This document shows, piece after piece, positions 38,291 through 47,640 of a stretch of DNA of 64,000 bases; the first letter of the stretch is position 1, and each line of letters begins with the position of its first letter. The notes under the pieces are model-generated. The model made no database searches. It had not been told where the DNA came from and was given only the letters and a program-made list of their open reading frames with translations. The stretch covers positions 1 through 64,000 of the forward strand of contig CACFLJ010000006.1 in assembly GCA_902567045.1 (NCBI GenBank). The letters run 5' to 3'. A program made the translations under genes and the position numbers. This stretch comes from an uncultured Pelagibacteraceae bacterium (lineage in GTDB: Bacteria > Pseudomonadota > Alphaproteobacteria > Pelagibacterales > Pelagibacteraceae).

Positions 38291-38868
38291 TGAGAAAAAT
38301 TATAGCTGGAGTTGATGAAGTTGGTAGAGGAAGTTTAATTGGTCCAGTGTATGCTGCAGCTGTTATTCTTAAAAAAAATATTAGAAAGAAAGAGATCAAA
38401 GATTCAAAGAAGTTAACTAAGATTGAGAGAGAAAAATTAGCAAAATTTATAAAAAAAAATTCTACTTGGGCAATAGGATCTGCCTCTGTTAAGGAAATAG
38501 AAAAACTAAATATTTTAAGTGCTAGTCTATTAGCCATGAAGAGAGCTATAAAAAAACTAAAAGTTAAACCTAATTTAGTACTTATTGACGGGAATAAATC
38601 ACCAGAATTAAGTAATTATCTTGTTAAAAATATAATTAAAGGAGACCAAAAAATTAAAGAAATATCAGCAGCATCAATAATTGCAAAAGTTTCAAGGGAT
38701 AAACTGATGCTCAAAATTTCAGAAAGTTTTAAAAAATATAAATGGGATTTAAATGCTGGTTATGGAACTAGAGATCACATTAATGCTATTAGAAAATATG
38801 GAGTAACTAGATTTCATCGAAAAACATTCAATCCAATACACTACATATTGAGTCACAGAAAAAAATAA
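38290..38868 (+). CDS. rnhB: Ribonuclease HII
   Basis: IAGVDEVGRGSLIGPVYAAAVIL, DSKKLTKIERE, AASIIAKVSRD. Confidence 0.96.
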   Translation: MRKIIAGVDEVGRGSLIGPVYAAAVILKKNIRKKEIKDSKKLTKIEREKLAKFIKKNSTWAIGSASVKEIEKLNILSASLLAMKRAIKKLKVKPNLVLIDGNKSPELSNYLVKNIIKGDQKIKEISAASIIAKVSRDKLMLKISESFKKYKWDLNAGYGTRDHINAIRKYGVTRFHRKTFNPIHYILSHRKK

Positions 38869-38900
38869 TAACAAGTAGACTCAAAAAAATTCAATCTCAG

Positions 38901-38943
38901 GTTGACGGAGACTCTACTCTGGAGTCTAATTAATAATTAAAAA
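38901..38943 (+). promoter_or_regulatory. Candidate sigma70-type ccrM promoter with embedded GANTC sites
   Basis: TTGACG (38902-38907), 17-nt spacer, TCTAAT (38925-38930), ccrM ATG at 38944. GANTC at 38910-38914 and 38922-38926. Confidence 0.6.
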
Positions 38944-40017
38944 ATGAGTAATCAAACTTTAAAAAACAAAATTATTAATGGAGATAGTTTAGAGGAATTA
39001 AAAAAAATTCCTGATGAAACTTTTGATCTTATTTTTGCTGATCCCCCTTATAACCTTCAATTAAAAAAAGAATTGAGTAGACCGGATACATCTAAAGTAG
39101 ATGCTGTAGACGATAAATGGGATCAATTTGAAAGTTTTAAAAGTTATGATGAATTTACTTTTGATTGGTTAAGAGAATGTAAGAGAATTTTAAAAAAGAA
39201 TGGATCGATTTGGGTAATAGGTAGTTATCATAATATTTTTAGAGTGGGTGCTACAATTCAAGATTTAGGTTTTTGGATACTAAACGATGTAATTTGGAAT
39301 AAAAATAATCCAATGCCAAATTTTAGGGGAACAAGGTTTACTAACGCACATGAAACACTTATTTGGGCATCAAAAAGTGAGAGGTCGAAATACACTTTCA
39401 ATTATCAATCATTAAAATGCTTGAATGATGACCTCCAAATGAGATCTACATGGAACCTTCCAATCTGTAATGGCAAAGAGAGATTAAAAAACAACGGAAA
39501 AAAAGTCCATTCTACTCAAAAACCAGAAGCGTTACTCCATAGAATAATATTAGCCTCATCAAATAAAAATGATTTTATTTTAGATCCATTTTTAGGATCA
39601 GGTACCACGGCTGTTGTTTGTAAAAAATTAGGTAGAAAATATTTTGGAATTGAAAAGGAAAAAAATTATTTTGATGCTTCAAGAAAAAGATTAAACAATA
39701 CAGATATTATAAAAGATGAATATCTAGATACACTTCAAAATAATAGATCAAAACCAAGAATTCCTTTTGGATCATTAGTTGAAATGGGTTTAATTAAACC
39801 TGGAACAGAAATTTATGATCAAAAGAAAAAAGTAAATGCTAAAATTATGGTGGATGGAAGTATCAAATATCAACAATCAGAGGGTTCAATCCATAAAGTT
39901 GCAGCAAAAATTATTGGTGCAGAAAGTTGTAACGGATGGACATTTTGGCATTATAAATCTGGAAATTCTTTAAAGCCAATTGATAATTTGAGACAAAGAT
40001 TAAGGCCTGCAAATTAA
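38944..40017 (+). CDS. ccrM: CcrM-like GANTC-specific adenine DNA methyltransferase
   Basis: IFADPPYNLQ, DPFLGSGTTAVVCKKLGRKYFGIE, and the CcrM-type C-terminal region (PFGSLVEMGLIKPGTEIYD...). Confidence 0.92.
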   Translation: MSNQTLKNKIINGDSLEELKKIPDETFDLIFADPPYNLQLKKELSRPDTSKVDAVDDKWDQFESFKSYDEFTFDWLRECKRILKKNGSIWVIGSYHNIFRVGATIQDLGFWILNDVIWNKNNPMPNFRGTRFTNAHETLIWASKSERSKYTFNYQSLKCLNDDLQMRSTWNLPICNGKERLKNNGKKVHSTQKPEALLHRIILASSNKNDFILDPFLGSGTTAVVCKKLGRKYFGIEKEKNYFDASRKRLNNTDIIKDEYLDTLQNNRSKPRIPFGSLVEMGLIKPGTEIYDQKKKVNAKIMVDGSIKYQQSEGSIHKVAAKIIGAESCNGWTFWHYKSGNSLKPIDNLRQRLRPAN

Positions 40018-41144
40018 GCTCTGTAAATATTACCCAAATAATTTTCAAGAAATTTTTTATTTTTTGAGAGATATTTCAAAATTTTATTTCTAATAAAAAT
40101 ATTGATGGGATTTGATAAGTGAAATGTAAAATGGTTTAATTTTGATTTATTATTTATAGAAGAAATACTACGAATCCTTTCTTGATAGAATTCATTTGTA
40201 CCACTAAAAATACTTTTAAATATATCGTTTGCAGTTTCAATACTTTGTGAAGCTCCTTGAGCAAATGATGGAGGGAATGTAAATAAAGCATCGCCTGACA
40301 AAAATATATTTTTTTTATTTAGACTTGGAAATTCGCTGCTAACGTGAACAGGAAATGATTTCAATTCACTTAAATTTTTTGAGCTTATTTGCGTTGTTTT
40401 TTGTAAACCTGATACTAACGATGCTAAAAATTCTTCAGATTTGAATAAATCATGATTTTGCAATTCATCTGAGGATAGTTTTTTTTTTATAATAGCTACA
40501 AAATTGTATTCATTATTTTGATTTACAGGGTAGATGACATAGTGACTATTTGATCCCATATATATTGAAATATCACTACCATAATCACCATTTAATTTAC
40601 CTCGCAGTGCAACATTAAGATTATATTTTGGATATATGCTTTTATTAAAAATTAGTGACCTCGTTTTTGAAAAAATACCGTCCGAAATAATTAAATAATC
40701 GAATTCTTCATTTTTATTATCTCCAAAAGAAATTCTAATGCCATTAGAATTATCTACTTTTGTTATATTTGAATTAAAATATATTTTTTCTTGTGGGATG
40801 TTTTGAAATAAGAATTTTAATAATGTTGATCTTTTTAAGGTAGTGTATCGATTTAATGAATCATTAAATTGTGTAAGGTCTATATCGCAAATTTTTTTGG
40901 AATTATTTGCTTGTATGAAATTCACTTTTGACGGAAAGCTAACTTCAGATGCAGGTAGATTTTTAAATCCTATACTATTTAATAATTTTATACTATTTAC
41001 TGATAATTGAATTCCATAACCTTCAAGGAAATTATAATTATCTTTTTTTTCAAATATCTTATATTCAAAATCTTTTTCATTATTTAAAAGATTTGCAAAA
41101 TATAATCCTGATATTCCTCCACCAATAATTGCAATTTTTTTCAT
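40014..41144 (-). CDS. FAD-dependent monooxygenase
   Basis: IAIIGGGISGLYFANLL, LSGDALFTFPPSFAQGASQSIETAND. Confidence 0.82.
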   Translation of the reverse strand: MKKIAIIGGGISGLYFANLLNNEKDFEYKIFEKKDNYNFLEGYGIQLSVNSIKLLNSIGFKNLPASEVSFPSKVNFIQANNSKKICDIDLTQFNDSLNRYTTLKRSTLLKFLFQNIPQEKIYFNSNITKVDNSNGIRISFGDNKNEEFDYLIISDGIFSKTRSLIFNKSIYPKYNLNVALRGKLNGDYGSDISIYMGSNSHYVIYPVNQNNEYNFVAIIKKKLSSDELQNHDLFKSEEFLASLVSGLQKTTQISSKNLSELKSFPVHVSSEFPSLNKKNIFLSGDALFTFPPSFAQGASQSIETANDIFKSIFSGTNEFYQERIRSISSINNKSKLNHFTFHLSNPINIFIRNKILKYLSKNKKFLENYLGNIYRA

Positions 41145-41148
41145 TAAT

Positions 41149-42135
41149 TTATTTGATACTATTAAGTATTTTCTTTGTAAATGAAGGTAAAGTCCAATTA
41201 CTTAAATCTTTAACATTAACAAAAAACCCATCCTTCTTCTCTGGTAAATTATTTTTCATATTAATTGCAATTCTCATATCCATATTCGACATTTTTATAT
41301 TAATCCTTTTTCCTACATGGTTTTTAAATTTTACCTTAGGTATCTCATTCATAGGGAATATAGGCATATCTTTTAAAAAGTTAAATTTTCTGTTTTTTAA
41401 AAGATAATAATTATTCTGCTTATTTTGAAAAATATTTGCTTCAAAAAACTTTTGTTTATTAAATTTATTTATTTTAACAATTGTAAAGTCATTTTTTTTA
41501 AAAGATTTACAATTTTGCGAAATAGGACATTGATAACAAAGTGGGTTGGATGGTTTACAAATTAATGCACCTATTTCCATTATAGCTTGAGCATAATCAC
41601 TAGCTCTAGTTGTTTCTCCAAAAAAAGTTTTTTTTTGGTGTAAATTTTCTTTATAAATTTCTTTTTCTTTTTTTAAAAAAAATACTCTTTTTAAAATTCT
41701 TTCAACATTTCCATCTAAAGGAATTATTTTTTTATTGAATGCAATTGCCATGATTGCCTTAGATGTATAATCCCCTATTCCAGGTAGTGATTTTAAATCG
41801 TCCTCATTATTTGGAAGCTGGCCCTTAAATTTATTTATAATATGTTTTGCAGTTTTTTTTAGATTTCTTGCTCTTGAATAGTACCCTAATCCTTCCCAAC
41901 ATTTCATCAATTTAGCATCTCTAACTCTTGATAAACTTTTTAAATCTGGGATTTTAGAAATAAAATTTTCAAAATATGGTATTACAGTCTTCACTTGTGT
42001 TTGCTGCAACATAAATTCACTAACTAACGTAAAATATTCTTTTTGAGTTCTAGAGACTTTTTTACGCCAAGGAAGTTCTCTTTTATTATTATCGTACCAA
42101 TTCAAAATTTTATTTGGTATGTTTTGACTTGTCAT
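41149..42135 (-). CDS. mutY: A/G-specific adenine glycosylase
   Basis: LPWRKK, SEFMLQQTQVKTVIPYF, LPGIGDYTSKAIMAIAF, FeS motif CKPSNPLCYQCPISQNC. Start set at Met 42135. Confidence 0.95.
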   Translation of the reverse strand: MTSQNIPNKILNWYDNNKRELPWRKKVSRTQKEYFTLVSEFMLQQTQVKTVIPYFENFISKIPDLKSLSRVRDAKLMKCWEGLGYYSRARNLKKTAKHIINKFKGQLPNNEDDLKSLPGIGDYTSKAIMAIAFNKKIIPLDGNVERILKRVFFLKKEKEIYKENLHQKKTFFGETTRASDYAQAIMEIGALICKPSNPLCYQCPISQNCKSFKKNDFTIVKINKFNKQKFFEANIFQNKQNNYYLLKNRKFNFLKDMPIFPMNEIPKVKFKNHVGKRINIKMSNMDMRIAINMKNNLPEKKDGFFVNVKDLSNWTLPSFTKKILNSIK

Positions 42136-42615
42136 ATGAATTTTAAATATAATACTAAGCAGAGAAATAAATCTGTTCAAGGACTAAGATCTTTTAAAGA
42201 TACTTTGCCCCAAGAAGCCAAAAGGATATTGAATAAAAAAGGTCAAATTTATTCAAATACTTTAGATAATTGGAAATTTCTTGTTGGAAAAGAATTATTT
42301 AATGTATCCTACCCAAGATCATATAAAAATTCTAAATTAAATGGGAGCTGTTTAAATATAATGGTAAAAAGAGGAAATGAAGTAGATTTGGAATACTCTA
42401 AAAAAGAAATAATAAAAAAAATGAATATATTTTTTGGTTATAATGTAGTCGATGATATTAAATTAAAAACTTTTGAGGGAGAGTTTGAAAAAATTAAAGA
42501 AAACAAAATAAATAATGCGACAAAAAGCAAAAATATTAAGCAGATAACCAATATTAAGAATGATAAAATTAAAAAATCTTTGTTAGAATTAAATAAAATA
42601 TTTAAATCGAGATGA
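42136..42615 (+). CDS. DUF721/DciA-like protein
   Basis: LDNWKFLVGKELFNVSYPRSYKNSKLNGSCLNIMVKRG. Start at 42136; position mutY-here-dsbA-smc. Confidence 0.72.
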   Translation: MNFKYNTKQRNKSVQGLRSFKDTLPQEAKRILNKKGQIYSNTLDNWKFLVGKELFNVSYPRSYKNSKLNGSCLNIMVKRGNEVDLEYSKKEIIKKMNIFFGYNVVDDIKLKTFEGEFEKIKENKINNATKSKNIKQITNIKNDKIKKSLLELNKIFKSR

Positions 42616-43193
42616 AAAAAATATTAATACAAACATTCATAATATCTTTATTTTTTGTTAACCTTTGTGCAAAAGCAGATATTAAATCGATTACTGAAGG
42701 CAATGTTGATGCCAAAGTAAAACTTATAGTCTTTGAATCTTTAACATGTAGTCATTGTGCAGATTTTCATAAAAATGTTTATCCAAGTTTAAAAACAGAT
42801 TTTATTGATAATGGTTTAATATCAATTGAATTTAGAAATTTTCCATTAGATATGGCTGCTTTTAATGCAGCAAAAATAGCTCATTGTAAAAATGATGGAA
42901 AATCAGAAATACTTCATCACTTATACAACAATCAAAGTAGCTGGGTTAGAGGAAGCACTATAGAGGATCTCAATAAAAATTTAAAAAAAGTAGTTCAAGA
43001 ATCTGGTTTCAAATTAAATTTTGATAAATGTATCGCCGACTCAAAAACTGAAGATTTTATTTTAGAAGACCGAATCAATGGAGCCAAAAACTACAAAATA
43101 GAAGCAACTCCAACACTTATAATCAACGGTGAAAAGTTCGAAAATCCAAAAAACTACAAAAAATTAAAAAAATATATTGAAAAACTGATATAA
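42612..43193 (+). CDS. DsbA-family thiol:disulfide protein
   Basis: Signal peptide, FESLTCSHCADFHKNVYP (CxxC), ATPTLIINGEKF. Confidence 0.9.
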   Translation: MKKILIQTFIISLFFVNLCAKADIKSITEGNVDAKVKLIVFESLTCSHCADFHKNVYPSLKTDFIDNGLISIEFRNFPLDMAAFNAAKIAHCKNDGKSEILHHLYNNQSSWVRGSTIEDLNKNLKKVVQESGFKLNFDKCIADSKTEDFILEDRINGAKNYKIEATPTLIINGEKFENPKNYKKLKKYIEKLI

Positions 43194-43201
43194 GTCATTG
43201 A

Positions 43202-45775
43202 ATGGAGTTTAAAAAAATCCAATTAAATGGCTTTAAGTCTTTTGCAGAGAAAACTAACTTTTTAATTGAAAAAGGTCTTACAGGAATTGTTGGTCCTAAC
43301 GGTTGCGGAAAATCAAACATAGTTGAATCTCTTAGATGGTGCATGGGAGAAACTTCAGCAAAAAGTATGAGGGGCTCTGGAATGGAGGATGTAATATTTT
43401 CAGGCACATCAAATAAACCATCAAAAAATATTGCTGAAGTAGTTTTAAGTTTAAATAATGAGAATAAAGATGGACCACACCAATACAATGATCTAGAGGA
43501 AATAGAAATTCGAAGAAAGATTGAGAAAGATAAAGGATCAAAGTTTTACATAAACAACAAAGAAGTTAGAGCCAAAGATGCACAAATGTTTTTTGCAGAT
43601 CTATCTACAGGAGCTCATTCACCATCATTGATAAGTCAAGGTAGGATTGGAGCATTAGTTACTGCAAAACCATCTGATAGAAGAGCTATACTTGAAGAAG
43701 CTGCTGGAATAGCTGGTTTGCATGTTAGAAGGCATGAAGCAGAAATTAGATTAGGGGCAGCAGAAAATAATTTAAAGAGAGCCGACGAACTTAGAAGACA
43801 ACAAGAAAAACAATTAGCAAATTTGGAAAAACAAGCCGAGGAAGCTGCAAAGTATAAATTAATTTCAGAAGAAATAAAAAAAGTTGAGGCAGGGCTTTAT
43901 TATTTAAGACTTCTAGAAATTGATAAAGAAATTACTTTAGAAAATGAAGTAAATAATGAGGCTGATGGGAAAGTAGAAGAATTTAATAAACAAATTGAAG
44001 AATTAGAAACTAAAGTTAAAAATGAACTTGAAAGAGTAGAGCCAATAAGACAAAAAAATATTGAAAATTTATCAAAAATTCAAAGATTAAATCTTGAACT
44101 AAAGGCTTTAGATGAGGAAAGTGCTAGAATAAATGAGGAGATTGACACAATAAAAAGTTCTATAAAAGTTATAGATGAAGACATAGATAGAGAAAAAAGC
44201 ATTGTAATTGATGCAAATTCTAACGAAAAAAGATTAAAAGAGGAGAGAAATATCTTAGTTGATACAGACTCAAAATATTATGAAACAGAAAAACTTTCCA
44301 ATCAAGACCTAGAAAACTCAAAATCAAAATTAAAAAGTGAACAAGATAGAATGGATAAATTATTAGAGATGTTCAGTGCTGAATCTCTGCAAAAAAATAA
44401 TGAAATTATTAGCAACATAAAAAGTCAAATCGAAGAAGTTAAAAAATTAATTTCAGAAAATAGAAATCATCAGACAATAAAAATTTTAGATGAATGTATA
44501 ATTAACTTGTCCTATTTAACTATGAAAGTTAAAGAAGTTGAGAGTGATGATATAGTTTCAACTCTAACCTCAAAAAGTGATCAAATAAAAAAATTACAGG
44601 ACGATTATGCTGAAAACTATAGTAAAAACCAAAACATAAAAAAAGAATCTGTTAAAAGAAAAGAGAGAATAAGTATAATTGATCAAGAATTTGAAAGCTG
44701 GCAAAATCTTTTAACTAATTCTGAAAAGATGGTTAATGAGCTCAATACAAGAAAAAATAAACTTGTAGAAAAATTGAATGCGCTGGAAAAACAACCTCAA
44801 TCTCAAGCAGAAAAAAAAGGGAAAATTTCTGAAAACTTAAGAATTTCAGAAAATGAAAAAAATGAAAATGAAATTTTAGTTGAAAAAATTGATAATAATA
44901 TTGCAGAAATTAGAGTTCAGTTAAATAATACAAAAGAAAGTTCAATAGAAATTAGAGAAAAAAAAGCAAGCTCTGGAGCAACAATTGAAGGTTTAAATAA
45001 AAGAAGAAATGATCTTTTGGAAAGAGTTATGACAGAGCTGAATGTTGAAGAAGACAATATACTTAATTATTCAAATCTTGAAAAACATACTGAATTTCCT
45101 GACTTAGTTACTCAAGAAGAATTACTAGATGAAAAAAAGAGGGAAAGAGAGAAGCTTGGATCTGTTAACTTAAGAGCAGATGATGAAACTGAAAAATATA
45201 AAACTGAAATAAAAAAAATGGAACAAGATAGACAAGATCTTGTTACAGCAATATTAAAATTAAAGGAGAGCATAACTGAACTTAATCAAAAAGGTCGAGA
45301 AAGATTATTGGAAGCTTTTGAGAGAGTGAGTAGAAAATTTAATGAGGTTTACACAAAATTATTTAATGGGGGTAGCGCTAAATTAGAACTAGTAGACTCT
45401 GATGATCCACTAGACGCTGGTTTGGAAATGCTAGTAAGTCCTCCTGGAAAAAGACTTCAGTCAATCACACTACTTTCTGGAGGAGAACAAGCTTTGACAG
45501 CATTATCGCTAATATTTGCAGTATTTCTTACAAACCCATCCCCTATTTGTGTACTAGACGAGGTCGATGCACCACTAGATGATGCCAATGTAACAAGATT
45601 TTGTAATCTATTAAATGAACTGACAAAGATTACTTCTACACGATTTATAATAGTGACCCATCACGCACTAACTATGTCAAAAATGGATAGATTATACGGG
45701 GTTACAATGCCAGAGAAAGGAATAAGTCAACTAGTTGCTGTTGATCTTCAAAAAGCTGAGAGCATGGTAGCTTAG
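43202..45775 (+). CDS. smc: Chromosome segregation protein SMC, short form (857 aa)
   Basis: IQLNGFKSFAEKT, GIVGPNGCGKSNIVESLRWCMGE, LLSGGEQALTALSLIFAVF, CVLDEVDAPLDDANVTRF. Confidence 0.95.
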   Translation: MEFKKIQLNGFKSFAEKTNFLIEKGLTGIVGPNGCGKSNIVESLRWCMGETSAKSMRGSGMEDVIFSGTSNKPSKNIAEVVLSLNNENKDGPHQYNDLEEIEIRRKIEKDKGSKFYINNKEVRAKDAQMFFADLSTGAHSPSLISQGRIGALVTAKPSDRRAILEEAAGIAGLHVRRHEAEIRLGAAENNLKRADELRRQQEKQLANLEKQAEEAAKYKLISEEIKKVEAGLYYLRLLEIDKEITLENEVNNEADGKVEEFNKQIEELETKVKNELERVEPIRQKNIENLSKIQRLNLELKALDEESARINEEIDTIKSSIKVIDEDIDREKSIVIDANSNEKRLKEERNILVDTDSKYYETEKLSNQDLENSKSKLKSEQDRMDKLLEMFSAESLQKNNEIISNIKSQIEEVKKLISENRNHQTIKILDECIINLSYLTMKVKEVESDDIVSTLTSKSDQIKKLQDDYAENYSKNQNIKKESVKRKERISIIDQEFESWQNLLTNSEKMVNELNTRKNKLVEKLNALEKQPQSQAEKKGKISENLRISENEKNENEILVEKIDNNIAEIRVQLNNTKESSIEIREKKASSGATIEGLNKRRNDLLERVMTELNVEEDNILNYSNLEKHTEFPDLVTQEELLDEKKREREKLGSVNLRADDETEKYKTEIKKMEQDRQDLVTAILKLKESITELNQKGRERLLEAFERVSRKFNEVYTKLFNGGSAKLELVDSDDPLDAGLEMLVSPPGKRLQSITLLSGGEQALTALSLIFAVFLTNPSPICVLDEVDAPLDDANVTRFCNLLNELTKITSTRFIIVTHHALTMSKMDRLYGVTMPEKGISQLVAVDLQKAESMVA

Positions 45776-45779
45776 GCTA

Positions 45780-46055
45780 ATGGAAGAAGAAGATTTTAAA
45801 ACTCGCCTTAAAAGTGCAAAAAATAGAGCAAAATCTAAATATTCTGAGAGCAAAGAGCCGTCAACATCTGGAATGGGCCATGCTTTTAAAATGAGCACAG
45901 AATTAGTTGCAGCAGTAGCTGTTGGGACAATTATTGGGTTTATTTTAGACAATTGGTTTGGTACTAAGCCTTGGTTAATTTTAATATTTTTTTTTGTAGG
46001 AGTAATTGCAGGAATTATGAATGTAATTAAATCAGCAAAAAAAATGCAAAAATAA
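45780..46055 (+). CDS. atpI: ATP synthase protein I (AtpI-like)
   Basis: Two-TM protein ahead of atpB, MGHAFKMSTELVAAVAVGTIIGFILDNWFGTKPWLILIFFFVGVIAGIMNV. Confidence 0.88.
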   Translation: MEEEDFKTRLKSAKNRAKSKYSESKEPSTSGMGHAFKMSTELVAAVAVGTIIGFILDNWFGTKPWLILIFFFVGVIAGIMNVIKSAKKMQK

Positions 46056-46068
46056 ATAAGAGAATATA

Positions 46069-46803
46069 ATGGCATCAAATCCAATGTACCAATTCAATGT
46101 TTATAGAATTGGTCCAGAAATAAAGTTAGGCTCAGTTGACATTTCTTTCACTAATGCAAGTTTATTTATGGTCATTAGTTCTTTAGCTATTTTGATAATT
46201 TTTAATCTAGGTGCAAAGAAAAAAACTCTAATACCTGATAAACTTCAATTACTGTCAGAATTAAGTTATTCCTTTGTCGCCAAAATGATTAGTGATACAG
46301 CGGGATCAAAAGCAAAACCGTACTTTTCATTTATTTTCTCACTTTTTATGTTTGTGCTTTTTTGTAACATGTTTGGAATGATACCTTACGCATTTACAGT
46401 TACTAGTCATATTATAGTTACATTTGTGTTGGCAGCATTTATTTTCGTTGGAGTTACAATAATTGGGTTCATGAAACATGGATTGGGATATTTGAAGTTG
46501 TTTGTACCAAGTGGGGTACCAATGGTTCTACTCCCTTTAATAGTAGTTATTGAAATTATTTCTTATTTAAGTAGACCAATTAGTTTATCAGTAAGATTAT
46601 TTGCTAATATGATGGCTGGTCATACGATGATGAAGGTATTTGGAGGCTTTGTTATAAGCTTAGGAATTGTAGGTGGATGGCTTCCACTTAGTTTTTCGGT
46701 TGCACTTACGGGTTTGGAGATATTAGTTGCTTTTCTTCAAGCTTATGTATTTGCAATTTTAACATGCATTTATTTAAATGATGCATTAAATCTACACCAT
46801 TAA
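46069..46803 (+). CDS. atpB: ATP synthase Fo subunit a
   Basis: LSRPISLSVRLFANMMAGHTMMKVF, LEILVAFLQAYVFAILTCIYLNDA. Confidence 0.97.
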   Translation: MASNPMYQFNVYRIGPEIKLGSVDISFTNASLFMVISSLAILIIFNLGAKKKTLIPDKLQLLSELSYSFVAKMISDTAGSKAKPYFSFIFSLFMFVLFCNMFGMIPYAFTVTSHIIVTFVLAAFIFVGVTIIGFMKHGLGYLKLFVPSGVPMVLLPLIVVIEIISYLSRPISLSVRLFANMMAGHTMMKVFGGFVISLGIVGGWLPLSFSVALTGLEILVAFLQAYVFAILTCIYLNDALNLHH

Positions 46804-46821
46804 TAAAAAAAAGGAGGAAAA

Positions 46822-47049
46822 ATGGAATTAGAAGCAGCAAAAATGATAGGAGCAGGATTAGCAGCTATTGCACTAGCAGGTGCAGGAGTTGGTATAGGAA
46901 TTATTTTTGGTAATTACTTATCTGGTGCTATGAGAAATCCATCTGCAGCTCAAAAACAATTCCCTAACTTGTTATTAGGGTTTGCTTTAGCTGAAGCAAC
47001 AGGATTGTTTGGCCTGGTAGTTGCGTTGATTATTTTATTTGCATTTTAG
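46822..47049 (+). CDS. atpE: ATP synthase Fo subunit c
   Basis: GAGLAAIALAGAGVGIGIIFGNYLSGAMRNPSA...FALAEATGLFGLVVALIILF. Confidence 0.97.
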   Translation: MELEAAKMIGAGLAAIALAGAGVGIGIIFGNYLSGAMRNPSAAQKQFPNLLLGFALAEATGLFGLVVALIILFAF

Positions 47050-47052
47050 TTA

Positions 47053-47640
47053 ATGTTAAAAAAAATAGTTTTTTTAATATTCGTTACATGCTTTGCATGT
47101 TTTAATATAGTATTTGCCGCTGAAAGTGGTGGTATGCCTCAACTTAATCCAGAGTTTTGGATTTCTCAAATCTTCTGGCTTATCATCACGTTTGGAATAC
47201 TTTTTATTGTTTTGACTAAAGTTATATTGCCTAAGATTAGCGATAACTTGGAAACTAGAAAATCACAAATACTTGAAAATATTGAGACAGCAGATAAGCA
47301 AAAAGAGGCGAGTCAAAAAAAAATAGACGAGTATGAAAAGATTATTTTAGACAGTAAACTTAAAGCTAAAAGTTACTTTAATGAGGCTAGAGAAAAAATT
47401 TTGGATGACATAAATAAAAAAAGAGCTGCATTAGAGAAAGATCTTGATGAAGAGGTAGATGAAGTAGAAAAGGAATTATCTGATCTAAAGAATAAATCAG
47501 GAGAAAAAATAAATAAAATCGCAGCTGAAACATCAGCTGAGTTAATAAAAGAGCTAATTGGTGAAGAAGTAAATAGCAGCAGCATAGCAGCAATTGTAGA
47601 GGACCAATCAAAAATAAACAAAGAGAGAAAAGATGTTTGA
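47053..47640 (+). CDS. ATP synthase Fo subunit b'
   Basis: Single TM plus long charged helix, FWISQIFWLIITFGILFIVLTKVILPKISDNLETRKSQI. Confidence 0.92.
   Translation: MLKKIVFLIFVTCFACFNIVFAAESGGMPQLNPEFWISQIFWLIITFGILFIVLTKVILPKISDNLETRKSQILENIETADKQKEASQKKIDEYEKIILDSKLKAKSYFNEAREKILDDINKKRAALEKDLDEEVDEVEKELSDLKNKSGEKINKIAAETSAELIKELIGEEVNSSSIAAIVEDQSKINKERKDV

Noticed and set aside
44800-44900. A-rich repetitive stretch in smc (gaaaatgaaaaaaatgaaaatgaa)
   Set aside because: Explained by Glu/Asn/Lys-rich coiled coil in an AT-rich genome.
46822-47049. Na+-coupled ATP synthase c-ring
   Set aside because: The ALAEATGLF segment carries the expected acidic residue but not a convincing Na+ ligand set; treated as ordinary proton type.
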